DNA from: Bacteroides sp.
GTDB taxonomy: Bacteria > Bacteroidota > Bacteroidia > Bacteroidales > Muribaculaceae
NCBI GenBank assembly: GCA_014801535.1
Contig: JAAVEA010000006.1
Coordinates: 1 to 41,468 of the forward strand
Length of the DNA stretch: 41,468 bases
Reading direction: 5' to 3'
Position numbers and translations under genes: made by a program. This document shows, piece after piece, positions 17,635 through 25,886 of the stretch (within the stretch, counting starts at the first letter, position 1; every line of letters begins with the position of its first letter). The notes under the pieces were generated by a model. That model made no database searches. It had not been told where the DNA came from and saw only the letters and a list, made by a program, of their open reading frames with translations.

Positions 17635-20600
17635 ATGAGAAAAATGCCAATAATCGCCGGAGCTTGTCTCCTTGCTGCAGCAGCAGGAGTACACGCATAC
17701 ACCGGCTTCGAAACCGCGCCGAAAACATCATCCGATTCCGACTTCCGGATGGCCCGGACTCTATCAGGAAGTAAACCGGCAGCTCTGAGCAATAAGCCGT
17801 TCAAAGGGAAATCACGAAAGGTTGCTTCCAAAGCTTCTTCTGCAGAACCCAAAATATATGGCATGATGCAATATTCTGATTCATGGTGGAATCTGCCTGA
17901 GGATGCCTCTTATCCTTACGGATGTTATGAGATATCAAAATCTAAGCCTACCCCGTCTGAAATGTATGCTCATCCCAATCTGAGAGCTAATGGAGGCGGA
18001 TGCTATACTGACCGTCAGGTTCACTATCGTCTATGGGAAGTGCTTACGGAAGATCCCTGGTTCAATAATTACTACATGGTTGTCAATACCGACGACTGGT
18101 ATTATGTGCAGGATCCTATCCAAACACATGAACAGGAGAGTGTGGCCTCCGACATGACCTACGATCCTATCTCAAAGAAGATATATGCCGCTATCTGGAG
18201 CAACTTCGATGGAGGTAACAATAAACTGGCCGTGGTAGATGCCAATACCGGAACCACAACCGATATCGCCACAATTCCCGACATGGCTTGTTTGGTTGCC
18301 AACAACTTCGGCGAGCTTTACGGTGTGGAATTGCTTACCGGCGTCACCTACCGTATAGATAAGGAAACCGGTGAATGCGTTGCCATAGGCAATTCCGGCA
18401 TATCTCCCAAATATATGCAAAGCGCTTGTATTGATCCCCAAACAAATGTGATCTACTGGCTTGCCACCCTCTCCGATGAAACAGCCAATATCTACACTCT
18501 GAACACCTCGACGGGTAAGGCCGATCTCTATATTGATCTTCCAGACAATTCAGAATATACCTGCGCATTCATTGAAGCTCCCACAAAGGGATTGAATGCA
18601 CCTGCAGCCCTTTCTGATTTTTCAGTGACTGCCACAGACCAGGGCTCGAAAATAAAATTCACTGCCCCCGTAAAAGCATTTGACGGCTCCGCACCGGGAA
18701 ACATGACAGTAAAGGTTTATGCCGATGGTAAAGAGATTTACTCAAAGAGTGTGGAGGCAGGTGCATCCGATGAATTTGTCTCACAGCTCGGCGACGGCAG
18801 GCACTCTGTAGTGGCTTTTGCAGAAAACTCCGTAGGTGAAGGAGAAAAGACAATTGTGGAACACTACACGGGTAATGATGTGCCGGCTGCTCCGTCAAAT
18901 CTTAATCTCGCTGTAGCCGACAATGTGGCCACCCTAACATGGGATGCCCCTGTAGCAGGTCTTCACGGCGGCACAATCGAGGCAGATAAGCTAAGATATA
19001 ATGTGGTGCGCTATCCGGGTGCCGAACTTGTGGGCGAAAGCATAAGTGCCACATCATTTACCGAGACACTTCCCGAAGGGATGGCCAACTATTATTATAC
19101 CGTTACCTCTTTAATAGGAGAACAGACCGGCGGCATGGCTACCTCAAACTCCTGGTTTGCCGGCGAAACATTTGATGTACCTTACAGCCAGACCTTTGAT
19201 TCGGAAGAAGGGATGAACGGCTTCACCATCCTTGACGGCGACGGCGATGATGCGTCATGGGAATATTCATCTTTCTGGAAAGCGGCCTGGTCAAAATATA
19301 ACAAATATGAGCAGAGCGACAATTGGCTAATAACACCCCCTATCAAATTAGAGGCAAATTCCACTTATCGGGTAACATTCCGTGCATGCGCTTTCGATGA
19401 AGAATCTCCTGAAAGATTCGAAGTTATGTTCGGCAGGACACCCACCGCCGAGGGGATGACAAAAACAATAGTTGCTCCCACAATCACCAACAACACCAAA
19501 TTAACCGTATATACCGGTGATTTCACAACAGATGCTTCAGGTGTAGGATATATCGGTTTTCATGCCATTTCTCCTGCTAATTCATATAGACTGATAGTTG
19601 ACGACATAGAAGTCAAACTCACCGCAGCCGCAGGCGTTCCTGCCGCCGTTGCAGATCTGACCGCTACACCGGCTTCAGACGGCTCCGGAAAAGTCAACAT
19701 CTCTTTTACAACTCCCGACAAGACTCAGGACGGAAGCGCACTCAAAAATCTTACAGCAGTTGAGATTTTCCGTGATGCAGAGGCATCCCCTGTAAAGAAG
19801 TTTGAAAATCCTGCAACAGCAACCAAACTTGAATGGATGGATGAAAACGCTCCTGCAGGCGATGTGACATATCGTGTGATCGCTTCTAATGACGCTGGCC
19901 GGGGCATCGAGGCATCAGTGCCCGTTTTCGTAGGCTTCGACAATCCCCTCCCCGCTTCAAATCTTAAACTTATAATAAATGACGACAACGAACTTGTGCT
20001 GACATGGAAAGCTCCCGCCAAAACAGTCAGTGGACTTGATATCAATCCTGAGCATCTTTCCTATACCGTAACCCGCAGCGACGGCACAGTAATGGTGGAA
20101 AAGACAAAGAACAATTCTTTCACCGATGTCACTCAGACAAATGTATCAAGCCAGAAAATGATCTACTATCAGGTAGAAACTTTCTATGGCAATCAGGCCG
20201 GAGAAATAGCTATAGGCGACTACGTGATAGTGGGCGATCCATTGCAGCTTCCTTTCAAGGAATCGTTCTCTGAAAAATCTCTTGAGAACGCACCATGGGT
20301 GATTTCAAGAGTATCCGGACATACGGATATGCGCTGGAGTCTACAGAGTCAGGCCACCACTCCCGATGCCACAGCGCAGGACAATGACGGTGGTTTCGCT
20401 TCTTTCGTTGCATATGACCAGCCATCGGGCCTTATGGAAAGAATGACATCTCCCAAAATTGATCTCTTCAGTGCAGATCATCCGGTATTGAAATTCTATA
20501 TCTATACCACCACTGCCAACTCAAACGAAACCTTAGCTGTGCAGATTTCGAATAATGACCACGATTTCCATACCTTAAAAGAGCTGACCACAAAAGATAA

Positions 20601-21237
20601 CAGCACGGGATGGAAAGAGGTGTCTATCGAGATTCCGAGAAAATATTGCACGGAATCGGCCATGATTTCTTTCTTGGGAACAACTGCCCGAGGTTTCAAC
20701 ATTCATATTGATAATATCCGCATTGAAAACGGAGATGGAGATCTTCTTAACTACGATCTTGAAGCGGTGAGCCTTGATGTGCCGGCTCTCATGCCGGATC
20801 AGGAGGCGAAGATTACATTCACCGTATATAACAACGGTCTCCGCTCGGTTGACAATTACTCTGTATCTCTTTTAGTGAACGGGAATCCGGTCATTAAAGC
20901 AGATGCCGAAAAGGCTATTGCTCCTGGAGAAACATACCAATATGTATTCAAGCTGACGCCAGAGCAGTCAGATCTCAACCAGACTTTCCGATTTAAAGGA
21001 CGTCTCACATGTGAACTCGACACTGATCCCGAAAACAATGAAACCGACGAGGTGATGGCCACCGTAGGTGTCTCAGGATTGAATGAAATAGGGATTAAAG
21101 AGTCATCGATCGTCTCAGTTTACACTCTCGATGGAGTCTGCCTGATGAAAAACATTCATGCTTCAGAGCTCCAAAACCTCACAAAAGGTCTATACATAGT
21201 CCGCTTTAATAAGAAATCGGTCAAACTGAAGATTTAA
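17635..21237 (+). CDS. Giant secreted surface protein, paralog of the 11294-14638 protein
   Basis: A 1200-residue protein from ATG 17635 (MRKMPIIAGACLLAAAAGVHA is a clean signal peptide; the in-frame TTG at 17605 is not needed). Approximate order: propeller-like region (about 60-325), Fn3 pair (330-510), jelly roll opening VPYSQTFDS (about 512), Fn3 pair (about 668-865), second jelly roll opening LPFKESFSEK (about 872) with NIHIDNIRI near its end, CARDB-like domain (about 1040-1147), and a T9SS-type tail (ending GLYIVRFNKKSVKLKI). Compared with its paralog the main change is the inserted CARDB-like domain. Likely a surface-displayed binding protein; ligand unknown. Confidence 0.8.
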   Translation: MRKMPIIAGACLLAAAAGVHAYTGFETAPKTSSDSDFRMARTLSGSKPAALSNKPFKGKSRKVASKASSAEPKIYGMMQYSDSWWNLPEDASYPYGCYEISKSKPTPSEMYAHPNLRANGGGCYTDRQVHYRLWEVLTEDPWFNNYYMVVNTDDWYYVQDPIQTHEQESVASDMTYDPISKKIYAAIWSNFDGGNNKLAVVDANTGTTTDIATIPDMACLVANNFGELYGVELLTGVTYRIDKETGECVAIGNSGISPKYMQSACIDPQTNVIYWLATLSDETANIYTLNTSTGKADLYIDLPDNSEYTCAFIEAPTKGLNAPAALSDFSVTATDQGSKIKFTAPVKAFDGSAPGNMTVKVYADGKEIYSKSVEAGASDEFVSQLGDGRHSVVAFAENSVGEGEKTIVEHYTGNDVPAAPSNLNLAVADNVATLTWDAPVAGLHGGTIEADKLRYNVVRYPGAELVGESISATSFTETLPEGMANYYYTVTSLIGEQTGGMATSNSWFAGETFDVPYSQTFDSEEGMNGFTILDGDGDDASWEYSSFWKAAWSKYNKYEQSDNWLITPPIKLEANSTYRVTFRACAFDEESPERFEVMFGRTPTAEGMTKTIVAPTITNNTKLTVYTGDFTTDASGVGYIGFHAISPANSYRLIVDDIEVKLTAAAGVPAAVADLTATPASDGSGKVNISFTTPDKTQDGSALKNLTAVEIFRDAEASPVKKFENPATATKLEWMDENAPAGDVTYRVIASNDAGRGIEASVPVFVGFDNPLPASNLKLIINDDNELVLTWKAPAKTVSGLDINPEHLSYTVTRSDGTVMVEKTKNNSFTDVTQTNVSSQKMIYYQVETFYGNQAGEIAIGDYVIVGDPLQLPFKESFSEKSLENAPWVISRVSGHTDMRWSLQSQATTPDATAQDNDGGFASFVAYDQPSGLMERMTSPKIDLFSADHPVLKFYIYTTTANSNETLAVQISNNDHDFHTLKELTTKDNSTGWKEVSIEIPRKYCTESAMISFLGTTARGFNIHIDNIRIENGDGDLLNYDLEAVSLDVPALMPDQEAKITFTVYNNGLRSVDNYSVSLLVNGNPVIKADAEKAIAPGETYQYVFKLTPEQSDLNQTFRFKGRLTCELDTDPENNETDEVMATVGVSGLNEIGIKESSIVSVYTLDGVCLMKNIHASELQNLTKGLYIVRFNKKSVKLKI

Positions 21238-21254
21238 AAAACAGATAAAGTGAA

Positions 21255-21296
21255 AAACAGCCGAGACATTGATGTCCCGGCTGTTTTCTTATTTTT
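21255..21296 (+). terminator. Terminator of the 17635 surface protein gene
   Basis: Arms 21255-21269 and 21272-21286 (AAACAGCCG ... CGGCTGTTT, one internal mismatch), followed by a T-rich stretch (TTTTCTTATTTTT). Confidence 0.75.
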
Positions 21297-21328
21297 GATA
21301 TTTTATTTCTCACAATATCATCTATATA

Positions 21329-21360
21329 TTTGTAATATTGGAAAATAAATATTAAATTTG
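21329..21360 (+). promoter_or_regulatory. Promoter of rpsA
   Basis: TTTG (21329-21332), 20 nt, TAAATTTG (21353-21360). Predicted start is about 21367, leaving a leader of about 100 nt. That leader contains a small TGTGC/GCACA hairpin near 21370-21386 and could carry S1 autoregulation, which is an inference. Confidence 0.75.
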
Positions 21361-21465
21361 CATCGTCTTGTGCATAGAGAGCACAGGAATATTCAATTAT
21401 TAACCCCGGAGCGGCCCGAATTGAAAAGATGAAGGCACTCCATTTAAAACTACAATTGATTCTAA

Positions 21466-23253
21466 ATGTCTGAATCAAAAAACTACACAGCAATCGAAGA
21501 TTTCGATTGGGATGCTTATGCAAACGGCGAAACCGCAGGTGAGAAGAGCCGTGAAGAGTTAACCAACACCTACGACGAGTCGCTTAAAACAGCAAAAGAA
21601 AACGAAGTTGTTAACGGCGTGGTGAAATCAATCACAAAACGTGAGGTTCGCGTTGACATCGGCATGAAGTCTGACGCTATCATCCCCGTAAGCGAATTCC
21701 GTTACAATCCTGACCTCAAAGTCGGTGACGAAGTTGAGGTTTATATCGAGACTCTTGAAGACAAGAACGGTCAGCTCCGTCTTTCTCACAAGAAAGCTTG
21801 CCAGACCCGCAGCTGGGATCGTGTCAACGAGGCTCTCCAGAACGATGAAGTTATCAAGGGTTATGTCAAGAGCCGCACTAAGGGCGGTATGATCGTCGAT
21901 GTATTCGGCATCGAGGCGTTCCTTCCCGGTTCTCAGATCGACGTTCGTCCTATCCGCGACTACGATGTATTCGTAGACAAGACTATGGAATTCAAGGTTG
22001 TGAAAATCAACCAGGAATACAAGAACGTTGTGGTTTCTCACAAAGCTCTTATCGAGGCCGAGCTTGAGCAGCAGAAGAAAGAGATTATCTCCAAGCTCGA
22101 AAAAGGTCAGGTGCTTGAAGGTAAGGTTAAGAACATCACCCCCTACGGTGTGTTTGTTGACCTCGGCGGTGTTGACGGTCTCGTTCACATCACAGACCTT
22201 TCATGGGGCCGCGTAAGCGATCCCCGCGAGGTTGTTGAGCTTGATCAGGACATCAAGGTCGTTATCATCGACTTCGACAACGACAAGAAGCGTATCGCTC
22301 TCGGTCTCAAACAGCTTCAGCCCCATCCCTGGGATAACCTCACTGCCGACCTTAAAGTTGGCGACCATGTTAAGGGTAAGGTTGTCGTTATGGCTGATTA
22401 CGGTGCATTCGTTGAAGTGCAGCCCGGTGTTGAGGGTCTGATCCACGTTTCAGAAATGAGCTGGAGCCAGCACCTCCGCAGCGCAAACGATTTCCTCAAG
22501 GTTGGCGACGAAGTAGAGGCAGTTGTGCTCACTCTCGACCGCGACGAGCGTAAGATGAGCCTCGGTCTCAAACAGCTCAAGAAAGATCCTTGGGAGGATA
22601 TCGAAACTAAATACGCTATCGGTAGCCGCCACACTGCAAAGGTTCGCAACTTCACCAACTTCGGTGTATTCGTTGAAATCGAGGAAGGCGTTGACGGTCT
22701 TATCCACATCTCAGACCTCTCCTGGACCAAGAAAATCAAACACCCCTCTGAGTTCACTCAGGTTGGCAACGACATCGAGGTACAGGTTCTTGAGATCGAC
22801 AAAGACAACCGTCGTCTCAGCCTTGGCCACAAGCAGCTTGAAGAGAATCCCTGGGATGTATTCGAGACAATCTTCACAGTTGGTTCTATCCACGAGGGTA
22901 TAATCACAGAGGTTATGGACAAGGGTGCCGTTATCTCTCTCCCCTACGGCGTAGAGGGCTTCGCAACTCCCAAACACCTTGTAAAAGAAGATGGCACTCA
23001 GGCCAAGCTTGATGAGAAGCTCAACTTCAAGGTTATCGAATTCAACAAAGACAACAAGCGCATCATCCTCAGCCACAGCCGCATCTCTGAAGATGCCAAC
23101 AAGGCTGAGCGTCGTGAGAAAGCTAACACCAGCCGCAAGAGCAGCAAGCCTGCAGCAGAAGCTGTTCAGGCTCCTCAGATCGAGAAAACCACTCTTGGTG
23201 ACCTCGGCGCTCTTCAGGCTCTCAAAGAGCAGATGCAGAAAGAGGGTAAGTAA
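21466..23253 (+). CDS. rpsA: 30S ribosomal protein S1
   Basis: A 595-residue protein with six S1 (OB-fold) RNA-binding repeats at roughly 47-109, 128-193, 213-282, 300-369, 386-456 and 473-541. Repeats 3-5 share the strong signature GVFV-(D/E)-x(5)-GLIH(V/I)S(E/D)(M/L)SW. A charged tail follows. It binds mRNA leaders and delivers them to the 30S subunit, which matters in a phylum that rarely uses Shine-Dalgarno pairing. The codon usage is biased and markedly GC-richer at third positions than in the flanking surface gene, as expected of a highly expressed gene. It has its own promoter and a strong terminator. Confidence 0.97.
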   Translation: MSESKNYTAIEDFDWDAYANGETAGEKSREELTNTYDESLKTAKENEVVNGVVKSITKREVRVDIGMKSDAIIPVSEFRYNPDLKVGDEVEVYIETLEDKNGQLRLSHKKACQTRSWDRVNEALQNDEVIKGYVKSRTKGGMIVDVFGIEAFLPGSQIDVRPIRDYDVFVDKTMEFKVVKINQEYKNVVVSHKALIEAELEQQKKEIISKLEKGQVLEGKVKNITPYGVFVDLGGVDGLVHITDLSWGRVSDPREVVELDQDIKVVIIDFDNDKKRIALGLKQLQPHPWDNLTADLKVGDHVKGKVVVMADYGAFVEVQPGVEGLIHVSEMSWSQHLRSANDFLKVGDEVEAVVLTLDRDERKMSLGLKQLKKDPWEDIETKYAIGSRHTAKVRNFTNFGVFVEIEEGVDGLIHISDLSWTKKIKHPSEFTQVGNDIEVQVLEIDKDNRRLSLGHKQLEENPWDVFETIFTVGSIHEGIITEVMDKGAVISLPYGVEGFATPKHLVKEDGTQAKLDEKLNFKVIEFNKDNKRIILSHSRISEDANKAERREKANTSRKSSKPAAEAVQAPQIEKTTLGDLGALQALKEQMQKEGK

Positions 23254-23275
23254 TTCCATTCTTTCAGCCAAATAT

Positions 23276-23308
23276 AAAGCCTGCGGTTTAAACCGCAGGC
23301 TTTTTTTT
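23276..23308 (+). terminator. rpsA terminator
   Basis: A perfect 28-bp palindrome (arms 23276-23289 and 23290-23303; AAAGCCTGCGGTTT and its complement) running into eight T. The strongest intrinsic terminator in the window. Confidence 0.92.
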
Positions 23309-23469
23309 ATATCTTATCTATATCTGATTTTGTAATCATAACAATATTTTGTAATTTTACACAATAAAACCAACCTTCAGCATATCGTTCACAACTTAGA
23401 GTGTTTTTCCAAATGGTTTTAACACATTGAAAGTGGAAAAGTAGGCTGAGGGGCTTGAATAGCATCAGA

Positions 23470-23802
23470 ATGTTTAAGTTGATTAAAAAATACCTCTTAA
23501 TATTGATAGTGGCCTTGATCACGGCGGCTCCGGCTGCCGCTGCCTCTAACAAATGGGAGACCCTTAAGACGGAGCGTGCTGATGCCAAGACAGTGGTTAA
23601 GGAGACTGAACTTGAAATCAAGACCGCATCCTCCACAATAATAGTCACTTCAAACCATAACGTGCAGATAAAGATCTTTACTATTCTCGGAAGACTGCTC
23701 AATAGCGAGACCCTTCCACCCGGAACCAACCAGCTGACGCTTCCGGCTCACGGGGTTTACATAGTGAAAATCGGCAACATCACATGCAAAGTGGCTGTTT
23801 AG
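23470..23802 (+). CDS. Small secreted protein resembling an isolated T9SS sorting tail
   Basis: A 110-residue protein from ATG 23470 (MFKLIKK plus a hydrophobic core ending APAAAA); the TTG at 23455 is less likely. After a short charged segment (about 26-48) the remaining 60 residues look like the C-terminal sorting module of the large surface proteins here: a short strand with GRLL, PPG, then HGVYIVKIGNITCKVAV. There is no passenger domain. It may be DUF3244-like, a decoy or chaperone-like tail, or the remnant of a larger gene. It lies 45 bp before ilvE and may be co-transcribed with it. Confidence 0.6.
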   Translation: MFKLIKKYLLILIVALITAAPAAAASNKWETLKTERADAKTVVKETELEIKTASSTIIVTSNHNVQIKIFTILGRLLNSETLPPGTNQLTLPAHGVYIVKIGNITCKVAV

Positions 23803-23847
23803 AAAAAAAGACTCCAAGACAATATCATAACCAAAATTCTATATATT

Positions 23848-24879
23848 ATGAAACAACCTGACATTAAGTGGGACTCACTCCCCTTCGGTTACATCAAAAC
23901 AGACTGGAACGTGCGCTGCACATTCAAAGATGGCAAATGGGGAGAAATCGAAGTAAGCGATTCAGAATATGTTCCCTTGCACATTGCCGCAACTTGTCTT
24001 CACTACGGACAGGAATCATTTGAAGGTCTGAAGGCTTTCCGTGGTAAGGATGGTAAGATCCGCGTATTCCGTATGGAAGAAAATGCAAAACGTTTCATCC
24101 GTTCTGCAGAGGGAATCATGATGGAACCCATGCCTGAAGAGCTTTTCTGCGAAATGGTCCGCAAGGTGGTAAAACTCAATGCTCGTTTTGTACCCCCCTA
24201 CGGAACCGGAGCCTCACTTTATATCCGTCCGCTCGAAATAGGAACATCCGCTCAGGTAGGTGTTAAGCCTTCAAAAGAATATACTGTAATCATGTTCGTT
24301 ACTCCCGTCGGACCTTACTTCAAGGAGGGATTCAAACCTTCTAAAGTATGTCTGTCAAGAGAATACGACCGTGTAGCTCCCAAAGGAACCGGTTCTTTCA
24401 AAATCGGTGGTAACTATGCGGCCTCACTTCAGGCCGGTGAAAGAGCCCACGAACTGGGTTATTCTGTAATGCTCTATCTCGATCCTAAAGAGAAGAAATA
24501 TCTTGACGAATGCGGAGCAGCCAATATCTTCGGTATACGCGGCAACTCCTATATCACTCCCGCCAGCCCCTCAATCCTTCCTTCGATCACCAACAAGAGC
24601 GTACGCCAGTTGGCACGCGATCTCGGCATGGAAGTTGAAGAGCGTCAGATCCCCTATGAGGAACTTGAAACATTCGAAGAGGTTGGATCTTGCGGAACAG
24701 CCGCTGTGATCTCCCCCGTGGCAGAAATTCATGACCTTGACAACGGAAGAAAATTCGTTTTCTCTACCAACAATGAGGCAGGTCCGAAATCAACTCAGCT
24801 TTTTAACGCACTTCGCGCAATCCAGCTTGGTGAGGCCGAAGATAAACACGGTTGGGTAGAGATAATCGAAGAAGATTAA
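23848..24879 (+). CDS. ilvE: Branched-chain amino acid aminotransferase
   Basis: A 343-residue class IV PLP-dependent aminotransferase. The PLP lysine is K185 in GTGSFKIGGNYAASL; the LDECGAANIFGI block is at about 219-230 and the SCGTAAVISPV phosphate-binding segment near 281-291. It interconverts Leu, Ile and Val with their 2-oxo acids using glutamate, in the cytosol. Length and motifs fit the BCAT family. It starts at ATG 23848 with only a weak AT-rich upstream region, and may share the transcript of the small gene before it. A weak terminator follows. Confidence 0.95.
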   Translation: MKQPDIKWDSLPFGYIKTDWNVRCTFKDGKWGEIEVSDSEYVPLHIAATCLHYGQESFEGLKAFRGKDGKIRVFRMEENAKRFIRSAEGIMMEPMPEELFCEMVRKVVKLNARFVPPYGTGASLYIRPLEIGTSAQVGVKPSKEYTVIMFVTPVGPYFKEGFKPSKVCLSREYDRVAPKGTGSFKIGGNYAASLQAGERAHELGYSVMLYLDPKEKKYLDECGAANIFGIRGNSYITPASPSILPSITNKSVRQLARDLGMEVEERQIPYEELETFEEVGSCGTAAVISPVAEIHDLDNGRKFVFSTNNEAGPKSTQLFNALRAIQLGEAEDKHGWVEIIEED

Positions 24880-24918
24880 TATCGAAACGCTCTGAAACAA
24901 CAATTTATCCAAAAAGGG

Positions 24919-24940
24919 AATATTCATAAGAATATTTTTT
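24919..24940 (+). terminator. Weak AT-rich terminator after ilvE
   Basis: AATATTC (24919-24925), a 4-nt loop, GAATATT (24930-24936), running into six T. It lies 40 bp after the ilvE stop. Confidence 0.55.
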
Positions 24941-24988
24941 CTGCAAGAACGATATTTCCTATCAGATAGTCTAATACTGTCTATAAGA

Positions 24989-25086
24989 AAACCGCGGAGC
25001 GGTTTCACATTCTATTAACCGTGGGTTCCAGCCTCTGGCGGAACCCACGGTTAACTCACTCTAACCACACAACCCCGGAGGGGTTG
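24989..25086. repeat. Cluster of three REP-like palindromes
   Basis: Palindrome 1: AAACCGC-GGA-GCGGTTT (24989-25005). Palindrome 2: 15-bp perfect arms (25015-25029 / 25040-25054, TTAACCGTGGGTTCC) with an internal GCC/GGC stem. Palindrome 3: CAACCCC-GGA-GGGGTTG (25070-25086). Palindromes 1 and 3 share the design of 7-bp arms around a GGA loop. This looks like a composite intergenic repeat; no transposase gene is in the window. Confidence 0.7.
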
Positions 25087-25138
25087 CACCTTCTAAACTT
25101 ATAAACCATTAAATTAAAAAACAATAACCCGCCCCATC

Positions 25139-25678
25139 ATGCTTCCCTACTCAATCATTGACAAGTATTATCCCACCGGACCACTGCGCGATATACTTAT
25201 CACACATTCCGAACTCGTCAGAGCCAAGGCCTTGGAGGTAGCCCGCAATTCGGGACTCCCTTTTGAGGAGGAATTAATTTCAAACGGAGCAATGCTTCAT
25301 GACATAGGAATCTTTCTTTGCGACGCACCCGGAATCGAATGTTATGGAACCGAACCTTATATTCGACACGGCATACTTGGTGGAGAAATTTTGAGAAAAG
25401 AAGGTTATCCCGAACTTGCACGATTCTGCGAACGTCACACAGGAGCAGGACTCACAGTAAACGACATAATAAATCAGAATCTCCCTTTGCCACATATAGA
25501 TCTCTTACCGGAAACAATTGAAGAGAAAGCCGTATGCTATGCCGATAAGTTTTACTCAAAATCTGGAAATATAACTCAAGAAAAGCCATTGGATAAAGTG
25601 ATCTCTTCCATGCAACGCCACGGAGAAGATACACTCCACCGCTTCATGGAAATGCATAAACTGTTCAACCGGATATGA
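25139..25678 (+). CDS. HD-domain protein
   Basis: A 179-residue cytosolic protein with an HD phosphohydrolase fold: first His near 23 (THSELVRAKALEVA), the HD pair at 54-55 (GAMLHDIGIF), further His in RHGILGGEILR and CERHTGAG, and a late Asp in AVCYADKFYSK. These residues bind metal in the family. Known members act on nucleotides, phosphomonoesters or cyclic nucleotides; the substrate cannot be told. No neighbour makes its role clear. ATG 25139 fits; upstream lies the REP-like cluster and no obvious promoter. Confidence 0.8.
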   Translation: MLPYSIIDKYYPTGPLRDILITHSELVRAKALEVARNSGLPFEEELISNGAMLHDIGIFLCDAPGIECYGTEPYIRHGILGGEILRKEGYPELARFCERHTGAGLTVNDIINQNLPLPHIDLLPETIEEKAVCYADKFYSKSGNITQEKPLDKVISSMQRHGEDTLHRFMEMHKLFNRI

Positions 25679-25773
25679 TTCAGTCTCAACTACAGAGAGT
25701 AAATGAACTGAACTCTACAGAACTGAATAAAGGCTGATATGAAGACAAACAATTTCATTTTAACAATCTTTAG

Positions 25774-25804
25774 TTGTGCAATTCTATAAGATTAACTAAC
25801 TTTG
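25774..25804 (+). promoter_or_regulatory. Promoter of lptD
   Basis: TTG (25774-25776), 20 nt, TAACTTTG (25797-25804). Predicted start is near 25811, leaving about 75 nt of leader before the TTG start codon. Confidence 0.7.
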
Positions 25805-25886
25805 CAAGAACTTTTCTGAACGCGATCCGGTTCTCGCAGGCATATTATGTCGAAAGCCGGTATATTCCATTCAATCGACCACAGTC

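Noticed and set aside
21628..23271. Long open frames antisense to rpsA
   Set aside because: A by-product of the strong codon bias of rpsA; the sense frame has six clear S1 domains.
23309..23469. Small RNA or leader in the rpsA-23470 gap
   Set aside because: Only a weak 7-bp stem (TTTTCCA/TGGAAAA) and TTTTG-rich sequence that does not fit the promoter spacing.
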